A stretch of 30,416 nucleotides of DNA, taken from CAVURW01 sp963743595 (GTDB lineage Bacteria > Verrucomicrobiota > Verrucomicrobiia > Methylacidiphilales > UBA1321). The stretch covers positions 1-30,416 of the forward strand of contig CAVURW010000229.1 in assembly GCA_963743595.1 (NCBI GenBank), given 5' to 3'. The notes below the pieces were generated by a model that saw only the letters and a program-made list of their open reading frames with translations, made no database searches and was not told the DNA's origin. How positions within the stretch are numbered: position 1 is the first letter of the stretch; each line of letters opens with the position of its first letter. The position numbers and the translations under genes were made by a program. This document shows positions 1-7,281 of this stretch, piece after piece.

Positions 1-360
1 ATAAATATACGACACGGACAGTTGTGGTCACAGTGATCAACACAGTTGATCAGTGTCAATTGTGGTCACAGCGACAAACTGTGGACGGTTTTATATTTTT
101 GTTTTATTTTGTTCCACTTTGAGCTTGTTGTTATGGTTGTAACTCATCTTGCTATAAAATTATTGTTGAATTTTCCTTTCACTTCGATCTTCGATCTATG
201 ACTTGGTAGATAGACAGCTATGAATAAATCTCTCATCTTGTACATGCAACTTAATTATTGTATAGTTTCAATGACCAAGATTTGAAAATTATCTAATTTA
301 GAAGTTTTGAACTGTTGTTTTAAAATTTCATTTATATAATGGCAATTTTATACAGCCGTG
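1..360. other. AT-rich non-coding DNA of animal type
   Basis: No gene is recognised here. The stretch is AT-rich with stop codons in every frame. The first 75 bases contain two copies of TTGTGGTCACAG and a small palindrome, GATCAAC-ACA-GTTGATC. It most likely lies in the gene body or upstream intron of the receptor gene that follows. Confidence 0.5.
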
Positions 361-512
361 ATACATGCTGCCGGTTTCAGGACGGCCGGATAGCGCTATT
401 CGGAGTTTATCTGGAGTTTATTTAGAGTTTTACATGTAAAAACTCCAAATAAACTCCAGATAAACTCCGAATAGCGCTATCCGGCCGTCCTGAAGGCAGA
501 AACCGGCAGTAT
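361..512. repeat. Foldback (palindromic) element, MITE-like
   Basis: A near-perfect inverted repeat of about 150 bp. The left arm starts ATACATGCTGCCGGTTTC and the right arm ends GAAACCGGCAGTAT. Both arms carry the same inner blocks: GACGGCCGGATAGCGCTATT, then CGGAGTTTATCTGGAGTTTA. The centre is a short TTTTACATGTAAAA palindrome. It codes for nothing and could fold into one long hairpin. Small foldback transposons of this kind are common in animal genomes. No target-site duplication could be fixed with confidence. Confidence 0.8.
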
Positions 513-628
513 AGTTTCACATTGTAACTCAACGTATTAAGCATTTATGCAATATTATAAATGAATATAATGATGCTAATGATTTACGGGGCTTGGGTGT
601 TTGCTACAGCGCTAACGTGTCGCTGTAG

Positions 629-2264
629 TCCGCGGCTGCGTCAATACAACGTGTGTGACTGACGGACGATGCTACGTTGTCGCAGAGCGTCGATCGCCTA
701 ACGACCCGATGCAACTCGATTATGGGTATGGGCATGATAACTGCTTGTTTGATTTGTTTATATACCGTATAATGATTCCTATGGTACTGACATGATGATA
801 CGTACCATTTTTAAAGGTTACCTGAAGTCGTATTCTGTTTTTTCAATCAACAGACAAATGCTATAATTAACAATGAGGCATATTGTCACAAATTAGTACT
901 TAAACTGAAGCCGTACCGAATAGCAATGATAATGATGATCTCAAATTTTTGCGTCAGGAAAGCGCTGTGGATAACCGGTTTATTAGAAAAAAACTTGTGA
1001 AAAACATGTTTGAAAGTGAGAGAGCTATTTTTTAAATTTATTGTTTATGAATGCGTCTGTGTTTTGTCACAGATGTTTTGACCTGGATGATCTGCAACCT
1101 CCAGGGCGCCCAATGAAGTGTCTGACCGCGATGAATGTGAATGATCTAAGGGCTGTCGAGTGCTGTAAGACGGAGGATATGTGTAACGCAGGACTCGCGC
1201 TAACACTCGCGCCAACCAAACTAGCTACTACGTCTTCGCGTACATCTTTCTCTCAAAAGAGTCATCATCATCGTTTAAAGTCCGTTTTTTCGTGCTCGCA
1301 CAGGTTAAACGATTCTCATGAATGACATTTCTCCACTGATCACGATTTTTTGCCATCTCTCTACGCAAGCCCCACTCTCTCATGTCATTCAATGCACGCT
1401 CGTCCCATGACTTGTTTCTTCTACCTCTGTCTCCTCGGTCTCCTCTCTCCCACTTTCAAATCTTTACAAACTGACACCCACTCACCCTTTTCCTTCCGTT
1501 CCACATAAATAATACTAACTTAATTCTCTGCACAAAATTGATATTGTAAAAACTATTATGATTGATTTGTATTATTTTATCTTTCGAGTCAACTACTTTT
1601 ACATCGTAATCTCTTTTTTAAAGTTGGCTGTTCCAGCGGATATGTCCAATTATTGTCTGTGCATGCATGAGTAAAGACGTTGTAAATAATTTTGATACAT
1701 TAAATTTATATTATTATTGATGTTATATTTGTTTTGCAACTTTTGTTAATTGTTGACAATATGTAGATATTCCCTTATTTTTTGCTCAGTTAAAAATTGT
1801 CTGTTAATAGCTCATCGTTGTCACCTTGTGCACAATTCTTAATTCAATGCGTATTTTCGCTTTTTTCAACACTGCTTTTGATAGACTGTTAGAACGTTGT
1901 TCTTTGCCGCAGGGCCTCAGTCATTGCTGTGCAGTGTTTACATTTGCTCAGTTGAATTATTGCGCTGTTAAACTAAACGTTGTATTCTTTATTCATGTCT
2001 TTGTTAGCTGCGGAGACTCGCAGACCGCTACGTGGTGGCTAATCCCAATAGTCATAGGCTGCATTTGCTTGGCTCTGACTGTGCTTGGGGTCACCCTGTT
2101 TTGCTTGTGTCACCATCGCGTGGGTAAAGGGCGTGGTAGCAGGGGGCTGTGTTGCCCTGGGTTGAATGACATAGAGAGCTCGTCGGGTACTAAGGATCCT
2201 CTAGTTCCGTTCACAGATGAGTCGATCGCAGACATCGTGGAGGAATACACTGGATCTGGATCAG
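629..2264 (+). CDS. TGF-beta/BMP/activin type I receptor, partial, 3 exons
   Basis: Spliced animal gene with exons at about 629-725, 1073-1303 and 2008-2264. Exon 1 reads CVNTTCVTDGRCYVV, closely matching the ectodomain of vertebrate type I receptors (TGFBR1 has TCVTDGLCFV). Exon 2 gives CFDLDDLQPPGRPMKC and the family signature ECCKTEDMCN. Exon 3 holds the single membrane helix (WWLIPIVIGCICLALTVLG), a basic stop-transfer stretch and an acidic segment ending TGSGSG, the start of the GS box that type II receptors phosphorylate. Donors are GG|GTATGG, CAG|GTTAAA and CAG|GTTAAA; acceptors are CACAG|A and GTTAG|C. Joins 725/1073 and 1303/2008 are both phase 2 and keep the frame. The last donor falls inside the GS box, a place where family genes are commonly split. 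The signal-peptide exon and the whole kinase domain are absent from the window. The exon 1 acceptor (CTGTAG at 623-628) is the least certain boundary. Subclass (ALK type) cannot be assigned. Confidence 0.87.
726..1072 (+). other. Receptor intron 1
   Basis: 347 bases from GTATGG to TTTTGTCACAG. AT-rich, no open frame of note. It separates the TCVTDG part of the ectodomain from the CCKTEDMCN part. Phase 2. Confidence 0.7.
1304..2007 (+). other. Receptor intron 2
   Basis: 704 bases from GTTAAACG to TTTGTTAG. It includes a pyrimidine-rich patch (about 1380-1500) and then very AT-rich sequence. Phase 2. No independent gene is seen inside it. Confidence 0.7.
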
Positions 2265-2360
2265 GTTAAAATCGTTTTATGCGCCAAAATATTCTTTTCG
2301 GTTTAACCCTTTAATGTTACCATATTAAAGCCAATTTGAATCGGATCTGAAGCCTTGTAA

Positions 2361-2680
2361 TTGCGCTCAAATCTTATTTTCGATAGATTTGGGGTGCACC
2401 TAAATCTTATTTTGGGCCGTAGATTTTGGGTGCACCTAAATCTTATTTTCGATAGATTTTGGGTCCACCTAAATCTTATTTTTGATGATTTTTGGGTGCA
2501 CCTAAATCTTATTTTTGATAGATTTTGGGTGCACCTAAATCTTATTTTCGATAAATTTTAGATCTTATTTAAATTTTATTTTGATAGATTTTTTTGGGTG
2601 CACCTAGATATTTCGATAAATTTTGGGTCCACCTAAATCTTATTTTTGATAGCACCCAAATCTTATTTTTAATAGCACCT
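2361..2680. repeat. Degenerate tandem repeat, unit about 33 bp, within receptor intron 3
   Basis: About nine copies of a unit close to TTTTGGGTGCACCTAAATCT followed by TATTTTCGATAGA, with small length changes and decay toward the right end. Each good copy contains the palindrome GGTGCACC. The open frame across it is only a product of the repeat. It lies downstream of the exon 3 donor and runs right up to the animal/bacterial junction. Confidence 0.85.
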
Positions 2681-2692
2681 TCTCTTCACGCG
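2676..2692. other. Junction between animal-type and bacterial sequence
   Basis: Left of this point are AT-rich tandem repeats (last recognisable piece AATAGCACC). Right of it, starting about CACGCGGGCAGTCGCC, base composition jumps and a LysR reading frame is open on the minus strand. The last residues of that frame left of about 2690 (VKRRCY) do not resemble the family. The exact base cannot be set because no reference for either side is available. Confidence 0.8.
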
Positions 2693-3256
2693 GGCAGTCG
2701 CCTCCGTATGGGCAATAAACGAGAAGACATCGTTAAAGCGATGGGTGATTTGTAGTCGTTCCGACAACCGCGGTGGCGGCAATAACACCGCCAGATCGAG
2801 CTCGTCCGACTCCACCAGCGCCAGCAACCGATCGCTGGTGTCATAGGTGACGCGTGAAACGATCGCCGGGTTTTCACGTCGATTTACCGCAAAGAAACCA
2901 GGCAAATAGGCGGGGCTCACCGTTCGTGAGACTCCGACACGCACCTCGCGCGGCGCAGTGCCATAGTCTTGCCGAATTCGCCGCACGAGTGCCTCCGCAT
3001 CGCCGAGCAGTAGCTCCGACTCGCGCAACAAAAACTGACCCGCCTCCGTAAGTGCGACGGCACGCGTCGTTCGCACGAACAACTGCACGCCAAGTTGCGC
3101 CTCTAGCGCTTGGATCTGCCGGGAGATCGCGCTTTGCGTCAGACCAGTCACGCGGCTTGCCTGGGTGAAACTCTGAGCCTCGGCCACCAGCTTAAAGATG
3201 CGGATCTGGTACAAATCAAACGGTTTCGTCACCAACCATTCATTCGCAGTACGCAT
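2690..3256 (-). CDS. LysR-family transcriptional regulator, 3' truncated
   Basis: DNA-binding regulator of the LysR family. The N-terminal winged helix-turn-helix is clear: FKLVAEAQSFTQASRVTGLT, then QSAISRQIQALEAQLGVQLF and the LTEAG wing. It is followed by the linker helix and the first half of the periplasmic-binding-protein-like effector domain (VRVGVSRTVSPAYLPGFF, ESDELDLAVL). Family members are about 300 residues; only about 189 are here before the sequence runs into animal repeat DNA, so the gene is cut by the junction rather than decayed. The start at 3256 gives MRTANEWLVTK and leaves 56 bases to the divergent ferredoxin gene. LysR proteins often control a divergent neighbour, so the ferredoxin/GNAT pair is a possible target. 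The effector is unknown. Confidence 0.85.
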
Positions 3257-3312
3257 GAATCCATACCATTAATGAATTATGCGAGACGTGCAAGAAGGAA
3301 TAGTCTGTTTCC

Positions 3313-3549
3313 ATGGCAAACAGAAAAGACAAGGCCGCCGCAAATGTGGCGGGGAAATTCTATAACGATAATACCTGCATCGATTGCATGATGTGCCCGG
3401 AAATGGCACCGATGGTATTCCGGCGTCACGACGATGGTTACAGCTATGTCCACAAGCAGCCCTCCACGGCGGAGGAAATCGCAATGGCTCGAGAAGCCAT
3501 GGAGCGTTGTCCAACCGAGTCGATCGGCGATGACGGCGATTTGCCGTGA
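3313..3549 (+). CDS. Ferredoxin, single [4Fe-4S] cluster
   Basis: Small electron-transfer protein of 78 residues. It has CIDCMMCPEMAP (C-x2-C-x2-C) and a fourth cysteine in CPTESI, enough ligands for one [4Fe-4S] cluster. The partner is unknown; similar small ferredoxins serve cytochromes P450 and other oxidoreductases. The ATG at 3313 is preceded by a purine-rich AGAAGGAA about 13 bases upstream, a usable ribosome site. The stop overlaps a possible GTG start of the next gene (GTGA), suggesting co-transcription. Confidence 0.85.
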   Translation: MANRKDKAAANVAGKFYNDNTCIDCMMCPEMAPMVFRRHDDGYSYVHKQPSTAEEIAMAREAMERCPTESIGDDGDLP

Positions 3550-3596
3550 CCAATCGCACTTGCACATCCCACGGCGGCTCGTATCGTCACAATTCC

Positions 3597-4127
3597 ATGA
3601 CCCACGCAGCCGCCGATGAACCGAACATCACCTTTCGCCGGGGAACGCTCGACGATCTCGAAGCGATTCTCGAGATTTGGGCGCTAGGAATTGGCGCAGC
3701 GACGGGTGATCCAAAAGCAAAGGAACAGACTGAAAGAGCACGGGCCATTTTTGCGGATCGGCTGAAGACGCAAACAGATTCGTTTGGTTTTTGGATTGCC
3801 GAGCGCCAGGGAGCAGTGGTGGGGTGGCAATCGCTTTTACCGATGCGAAATGCGCCGTTGCGGGTGCACGCCGAGGCGGAGTCGAGCATCTACATTCGCC
3901 CGGGATTGCGAGGCGCGCGGCTCGGTTCCCGGCTGATGGAATATGTCCTGGAGAATGCGAAAAGAACGGAATTAGAAGTGATCTACGCGGTCGTTTTGAA
4001 GTCGAACACAGCCGGGCTGAGCATTCTCAATTCGACCTGGGTCTGTTTAGGCGATCTACCCGTGCCACCGAAAGCATCGCATTTGAGCGAGGCGCAGTTG
4101 TGGGTCTACCCGGTTCCGATTACTTAA
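3597..4127 (+). CDS. GNAT-family N-acetyltransferase
   Basis: About 176 residues with the GNAT fold. It starts near ITFRRGTLDDLEAILEIW, has a central WIAERQGAVVGWQSLLP strand pair, and the acetyl-CoA loop region IYIRPGLRGARLGSRLMEYV (R-G-x-x-L-G-S-R-L pattern), then a long helix and VIYAVVLKSNTAGLSILN. The substrate cannot be told; the subfamily of amino-acid acetyltransferases is likeliest. The ATG at 3597 puts the domain close to the N-terminus. An upstream GTG at 3546 overlaps the ferredoxin stop and would add 17 residues unlike the family. It probably shares a transcript with the ferredoxin. Confidence 0.85.
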   Translation: MTHAAADEPNITFRRGTLDDLEAILEIWALGIGAATGDPKAKEQTERARAIFADRLKTQTDSFGFWIAERQGAVVGWQSLLPMRNAPLRVHAEAESSIYIRPGLRGARLGSRLMEYVLENAKRTELEVIYAVVLKSNTAGLSILNSTWVCLGDLPVPPKASHLSEAQLWVYPVPIT

Positions 4128-4183
4128 GACAAATTATTTTTTGGTGGGCAGAAGAATTGATTGGGATGTAGCGTGTGGGACGT

Positions 4184-5038
4184 ATGAGTCATGATTCTTC
4201 TGGTCAGCCGGCGGCGGTTTCGGTTCCTGGTGTTGTTAAGCCGGGAGAGGGTTTAGGGGTGCTGCATTTGTTCTATTCCGTGGATCTGAGTGCATGGAAC
4301 GAGCGGGATGAACATGAGCAGGCAGGTGCCCTGGACGACTTGACGGAGTTTGTGGACGAAGTGCGCAAAGAGCCACAGACCCAGGTAGTGACGCTCTCGA
4401 TGCTAGCTAAGGCCGATATCGGTTTCATGGTGATCGCGCCCGATTTACATAGACTGAATACGATCGAGAAGCGGCTGGCAAATTCGCTCGGAGCGGGCGT
4501 TTTGCTGAAGGAATTTGCATATCTCTCGCTCACGGAAAAATCCGAGTACACCCCTAAAGAGAGCGAGTACGCGCAGGAACTGGAGACGAAAGAGGGAATC
4601 GTGCGCGGCTCGCCGGAGAGTGAGTCGAAGCTCGTCGCGTTCCGGGATCGAATTAAACACTACACGCACGACCGGCTCTACCCCACCCTGCCGGAATGGG
4701 AATATTTCTGTTTTTACCCGATGAGCAAGCGTCGGACGGCGGAGCAAAATTGGTATGCGCTAGAATACTCCAAGCGTCGCGAGCTGATGCAAGGCCACAT
4801 GCAGGTGGGTCGGACATTTGCGGGGCGAGTCCGGCAATTGGTGACTGGCTCGACCGGAGTCGATGATTGGGAATGGGGCGTCACGCTCTTTGCACATGAT
4901 CCCGCCGAAATAAAGGCGATCGTCTACCAAATGCGTTTTGATGAAGTGAGCTATCGCTACGCGGAGTTTGGGCCGTTCTACAATGGCCTGCCGACTCCCC
5001 TGCCGGAGATTTACGAGCGCACGATGTTGAAAGGTTGA
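4184..5038 (+). CDS. hemQ: HemQ-type coproheme decarboxylase (chlorite dismutase family)
   Basis: Chlorite dismutase superfamily, 284 residues. HemQ removes two propionate carboxyls from coproheme III to make haem b in the coproporphyrin-dependent pathway. The key block is present: YPMSKRR, where Tyr178 and Lys182 match the catalytic Tyr and Lys spacing known in Listeria HemQ (Tyr147, Lys151), and LMQGHMQVGRTFAGRV, where His205 matches the proximal haem ligand. The C-terminal DWEWGVTLFAHDP and FDEVSYRYAEFGPFY are typical. The distal Arg of true chlorite dismutases was not identified, which also favours HemQ. GTG at 4175 is an alternative start. The gene abuts RNase III, so the two are likely co-transcribed. 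Confidence 0.87.
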   Translation: MSHDSSGQPAAVSVPGVVKPGEGLGVLHLFYSVDLSAWNERDEHEQAGALDDLTEFVDEVRKEPQTQVVTLSMLAKADIGFMVIAPDLHRLNTIEKRLANSLGAGVLLKEFAYLSLTEKSEYTPKESEYAQELETKEGIVRGSPESESKLVAFRDRIKHYTHDRLYPTLPEWEYFCFYPMSKRRTAEQNWYALEYSKRRELMQGHMQVGRTFAGRVRQLVTGSTGVDDWEWGVTLFAHDPAEIKAIVYQMRFDEVSYRYAEFGPFYNGLPTPLPEIYERTMLKG

Positions 5039-5064
5039 GCCGAAGGAGGGTACTCTTTGCGGGG

Positions 5065-5784
5065 ATGACATCTGGGAGCGATGACGAGCTGGGGACCCTT
5101 CAGGAGAAGTTGGGCCATCGTTTTTCGAATCGCGATTTGCTGGTACTGGCGCTCACCCACGCATCGTACGGACACGAGAGTCGCAAGCAGACGGCGGACA
5201 ATCAGCGGCTGGAATTTCTGGGCGATGCCGTGCTGCAACTCTCCGTCACCTGTCTCCTTTACGATCGAATGCCGACGGCACTTGAAGGACGCATGACGGT
5301 ATTGCGCGCTCAGTTGGTGAATCGAGGGCAGTTGGCCACGGTGGCTCAACGTCTGCAACTCGGGCGACATCTTATTTTGGGTCGGGGGGCCGAGAGCAGT
5401 GGCGGTCGTGAACGTGAGTCCATTTTGGCCGATGCGATGGAAGCGGTGCTGGGGGCGGTGTTCGTGGAACTGGGGTTCGATCAGACTGCCACGTTAGTCC
5501 GTCGTTTGTGGGCTGAGCCGGTCGATGTGGCTTTGCAAGTGGAGAGATCGGCCATATTGAATCCGAAGGGCGCGTTGCAAGAGTTGCTCCAGGCACACGG
5601 CAGCGAAACGCCTGTTTATCGATGCGAAAATGAGAGCGGCCCGGCGCATGATCGCGTCTATCAAGCCGTGGTGGTTTGGCAGCAAAAGGAACTCGCACGC
5701 GGCGAAGGCAAGAGCAAGAAAGAAGCGGAAATGAATGCGGCGGAGTCGGCGTTACGCGCACTGCAAGTAGAGAAGTCGCGGTAA
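5065..5784 (+). CDS. rnc: Ribonuclease III
   Basis: Double-strand-specific endoribonuclease of about 239 residues that processes rRNA precursors and structured mRNAs. The N-terminal catalytic domain has the signature NQRLEFLGDAVLQL (Glu50, Asp54) and the second metal-binding helix ADAMEAVLGAVFVELG (Asp123, Glu126). The C-terminal double-stranded RNA-binding domain begins about NPKGALQELLQAHG and ends GKSKKEAEMNAAESAL. The ATG at 5065 follows GGAGGG at 5044-5049, somewhat far but plausible. A TTG at 5035 overlapping the hemQ stop is possible but less likely. No truncation. Confidence 0.95.
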   Translation: MTSGSDDELGTLQEKLGHRFSNRDLLVLALTHASYGHESRKQTADNQRLEFLGDAVLQLSVTCLLYDRMPTALEGRMTVLRAQLVNRGQLATVAQRLQLGRHLILGRGAESSGGRERESILADAMEAVLGAVFVELGFDQTATLVRRLWAEPVDVALQVERSAILNPKGALQELLQAHGSETPVYRCENESGPAHDRVYQAVVVWQQKELARGEGKSKKEAEMNAAESALRALQVEKSR

Positions 5785-5908
5785 TTTTAGAGCATTTATG
5801 CGTAGGTTTCGGTCTATTGCGTACTTTGTTGTTGTCTTGTGCGGCCTTAAAATCCTGTGCCGCGCGGTTCTTGCGAGTTTTTAGGCGGCCTGCTAGCCTC
5901 CGCTCAAG

Positions 5909-6505
5909 ATGAACACCTTCGTTTGCCGCGCCTGCAGAAAGGAGTTTCAGAATTTCGTGCAGAAACCCATGAGCTGCCTGACTAAAGATCTCTGCAATAT
6001 CGTTAAGAACGATAAGCCCGGCGAGGCTCGACCCAGTCTTCCGGTTTACCGTGAAGAGTCGTCTGTGCCGACTCGGGCGATTCCCGCCCCCGCGAAGTCA
6101 GCTGATGGCTCGGTGGCCAAGCGCCCGAAGTTCACACGTCCTGCACCGGTTGAACGCGACCCAAACGTGCCGCCTCCTGTACCGAGGTTGCATCCGGCCG
6201 TTCTCTTCGTTCAAGAAGGTGTTTACCCTCTCTACGACGGTGCCCTCCTAGGCCGTGAAGGCGACGTGGCTCGGGAACATTTTAAAGACGATACGACCGT
6301 CTCGCGCAATCATGCTTTGGTGGCCATCGTCGATGAACAGGTCTTTATCAAAAACGTCTCCGCTTCAGGCAATCCCATCTCGATCAATGGCTCCAATATC
6401 CTCGATTTCGAAGATGAGATGGAGCTTACTGCCGGGAAGAATGAGGTCGTTCTCGGCACTCAGTTCAATTGCGTAATCGAAGTTCAGTCAGGAGTATTCG
6501 CGTGA
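5909..6505 (+). CDS. FHA-domain protein with N-terminal zinc-ribbon-like cysteines
   Basis: 198 residues. The C-terminal half is a forkhead-associated domain: LLGREGDVA (Gly-Arg of the phosphothreonine loop), TVSRNHALVAI (Ser-Arg-Asn-His core) and IKNVSASGNPISING. FHA domains bind phosphothreonine peptides. The N-terminus has FVCRACRKEF and MSCLTKDLC, two cysteine pairs that could bind zinc. A Pro-rich linker joins the halves. Its stop overlaps the PP2C start (GTGA), and a Ser/Thr kinase follows, so the three make one signalling unit in which this protein is probably the phospho-dependent adaptor. Confidence 0.88.
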   Translation: MNTFVCRACRKEFQNFVQKPMSCLTKDLCNIVKNDKPGEARPSLPVYREESSVPTRAIPAPAKSADGSVAKRPKFTRPAPVERDPNVPPPVPRLHPAVLFVQEGVYPLYDGALLGREGDVAREHFKDDTTVSRNHALVAIVDEQVFIKNVSASGNPISINGSNILDFEDEMELTAGKNEVVLGTQFNCVIEVQSGVFA

Positions 6506-7281
6506 GGTTGACTGGATTCGCATTCACGGATATCGGCAAGAAACGCGCAAACAACGAAGATGCTTTTCGTTTAGGACCTCACACAGGGGGTGGACAGCCT
6601 TACGCGGAGGCGAAGTACGAGTTCTCCTTTGAAACGCAGGGGCCCAGCATGTTTGATCCCCACAAAACCACGACTTTTCTGCTCCCACAAGATGAAGGCG
6701 TCTTGCTCGCCTACGTTTGCGATGGCGTTGGTGGACGCAATGCGGGGGAAGTCGCTTCCAGCTACGTGGTCCAACATTTAATCGCGTTGCCAGATCCGAA
6801 TATCACCGGTCTCGTGAAAGGGCTGGCTGCGGTCAATCGCGGCATGTATTCCGTGATGCGCCAAAGCCCCGATTACGCCGGGATGGGCTGCACGATTGCC
6901 GGGATTGTAGCGACCGAATCGGGGCTCATCGCGTTTGCTGTGGGAGACAGCACTGTATTCGAGTTTACAGGCCGCATGTTCCGGCCCTTAACGGAGATCC
7001 ACACCACCACGGGCGACTACAACGGCAAGCTCTGCCGCGTGATGGGATGTCACCCAGCACCAGTCGATCCGATCCCCAGTTTCCGCGCGATGCCGCTAGA
7101 GCCATCGCTTTTTTTGATTGCAACCGACGGCGTGATCCGGCATTTCAACGAGGCGAAACTTGCTCCGTTATTTAACAACGCAAGTGGCACGGCTGAAATG
7201 GCCTCTCATCTTCGTTCGATGATTCTTGAGACGGAGGCTTACGACAATTTCACGGCAATACTCCTCGAGTTGCATGAATAA
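6502..7281 (+). CDS. PP2C-family Ser/Thr protein phosphatase
   Basis: 259 residues of the metal-dependent PPM/PP2C family. Motifs in order: RANNEDAF (metal-binding Asp20), YVCDGVGGRNAGEVAS, YAGMGCTIAGI, VGDSTVFEF, LIATDGVI and the last metal ligand in YDNFTAILLEL. All expected acidic residues are present, so it should be active and should reverse the kinase encoded next. The GTG at 6502 has AGGAG seven bases upstream and overlaps the FHA stop. Other in-frame starts upstream would lie inside the FHA gene. An insert of about 30 residues between the first two motifs is slightly longer than in typical bacterial homologues. Confidence 0.92.
   Translation: MRLTGFAFTDIGKKRANNEDAFRLGPHTGGGQPYAEAKYEFSFETQGPSMFDPHKTTTFLLPQDEGVLLAYVCDGVGGRNAGEVASSYVVQHLIALPDPNITGLVKGLAAVNRGMYSVMRQSPDYAGMGCTIAGIVATESGLIAFAVGDSTVFEFTGRMFRPLTEIHTTTGDYNGKLCRVMGCHPAPVDPIPSFRAMPLEPSLFLIATDGVIRHFNEAKLAPLFNNASGTAEMASHLRSMILETEAYDNFTAILLELHE

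Noticed and set aside
1041..1072. Extension of the receptor exon upstream to 1041
   Set aside because: These bases read as a pyrimidine-rich splice acceptor ending CACAG, and the preceding exon joins in phase at 1073.
2361..2561. Open frame of repeated WVHLNLIFD units
   Set aside because: It is only the translation of an AT-rich tandem repeat inside an intron.
4175..5038. True chlorite dismutase
   Set aside because: The YPMSK block and the length fit HemQ, and I could not identify the distal arginine expected of oxygen-evolving chlorite dismutases.
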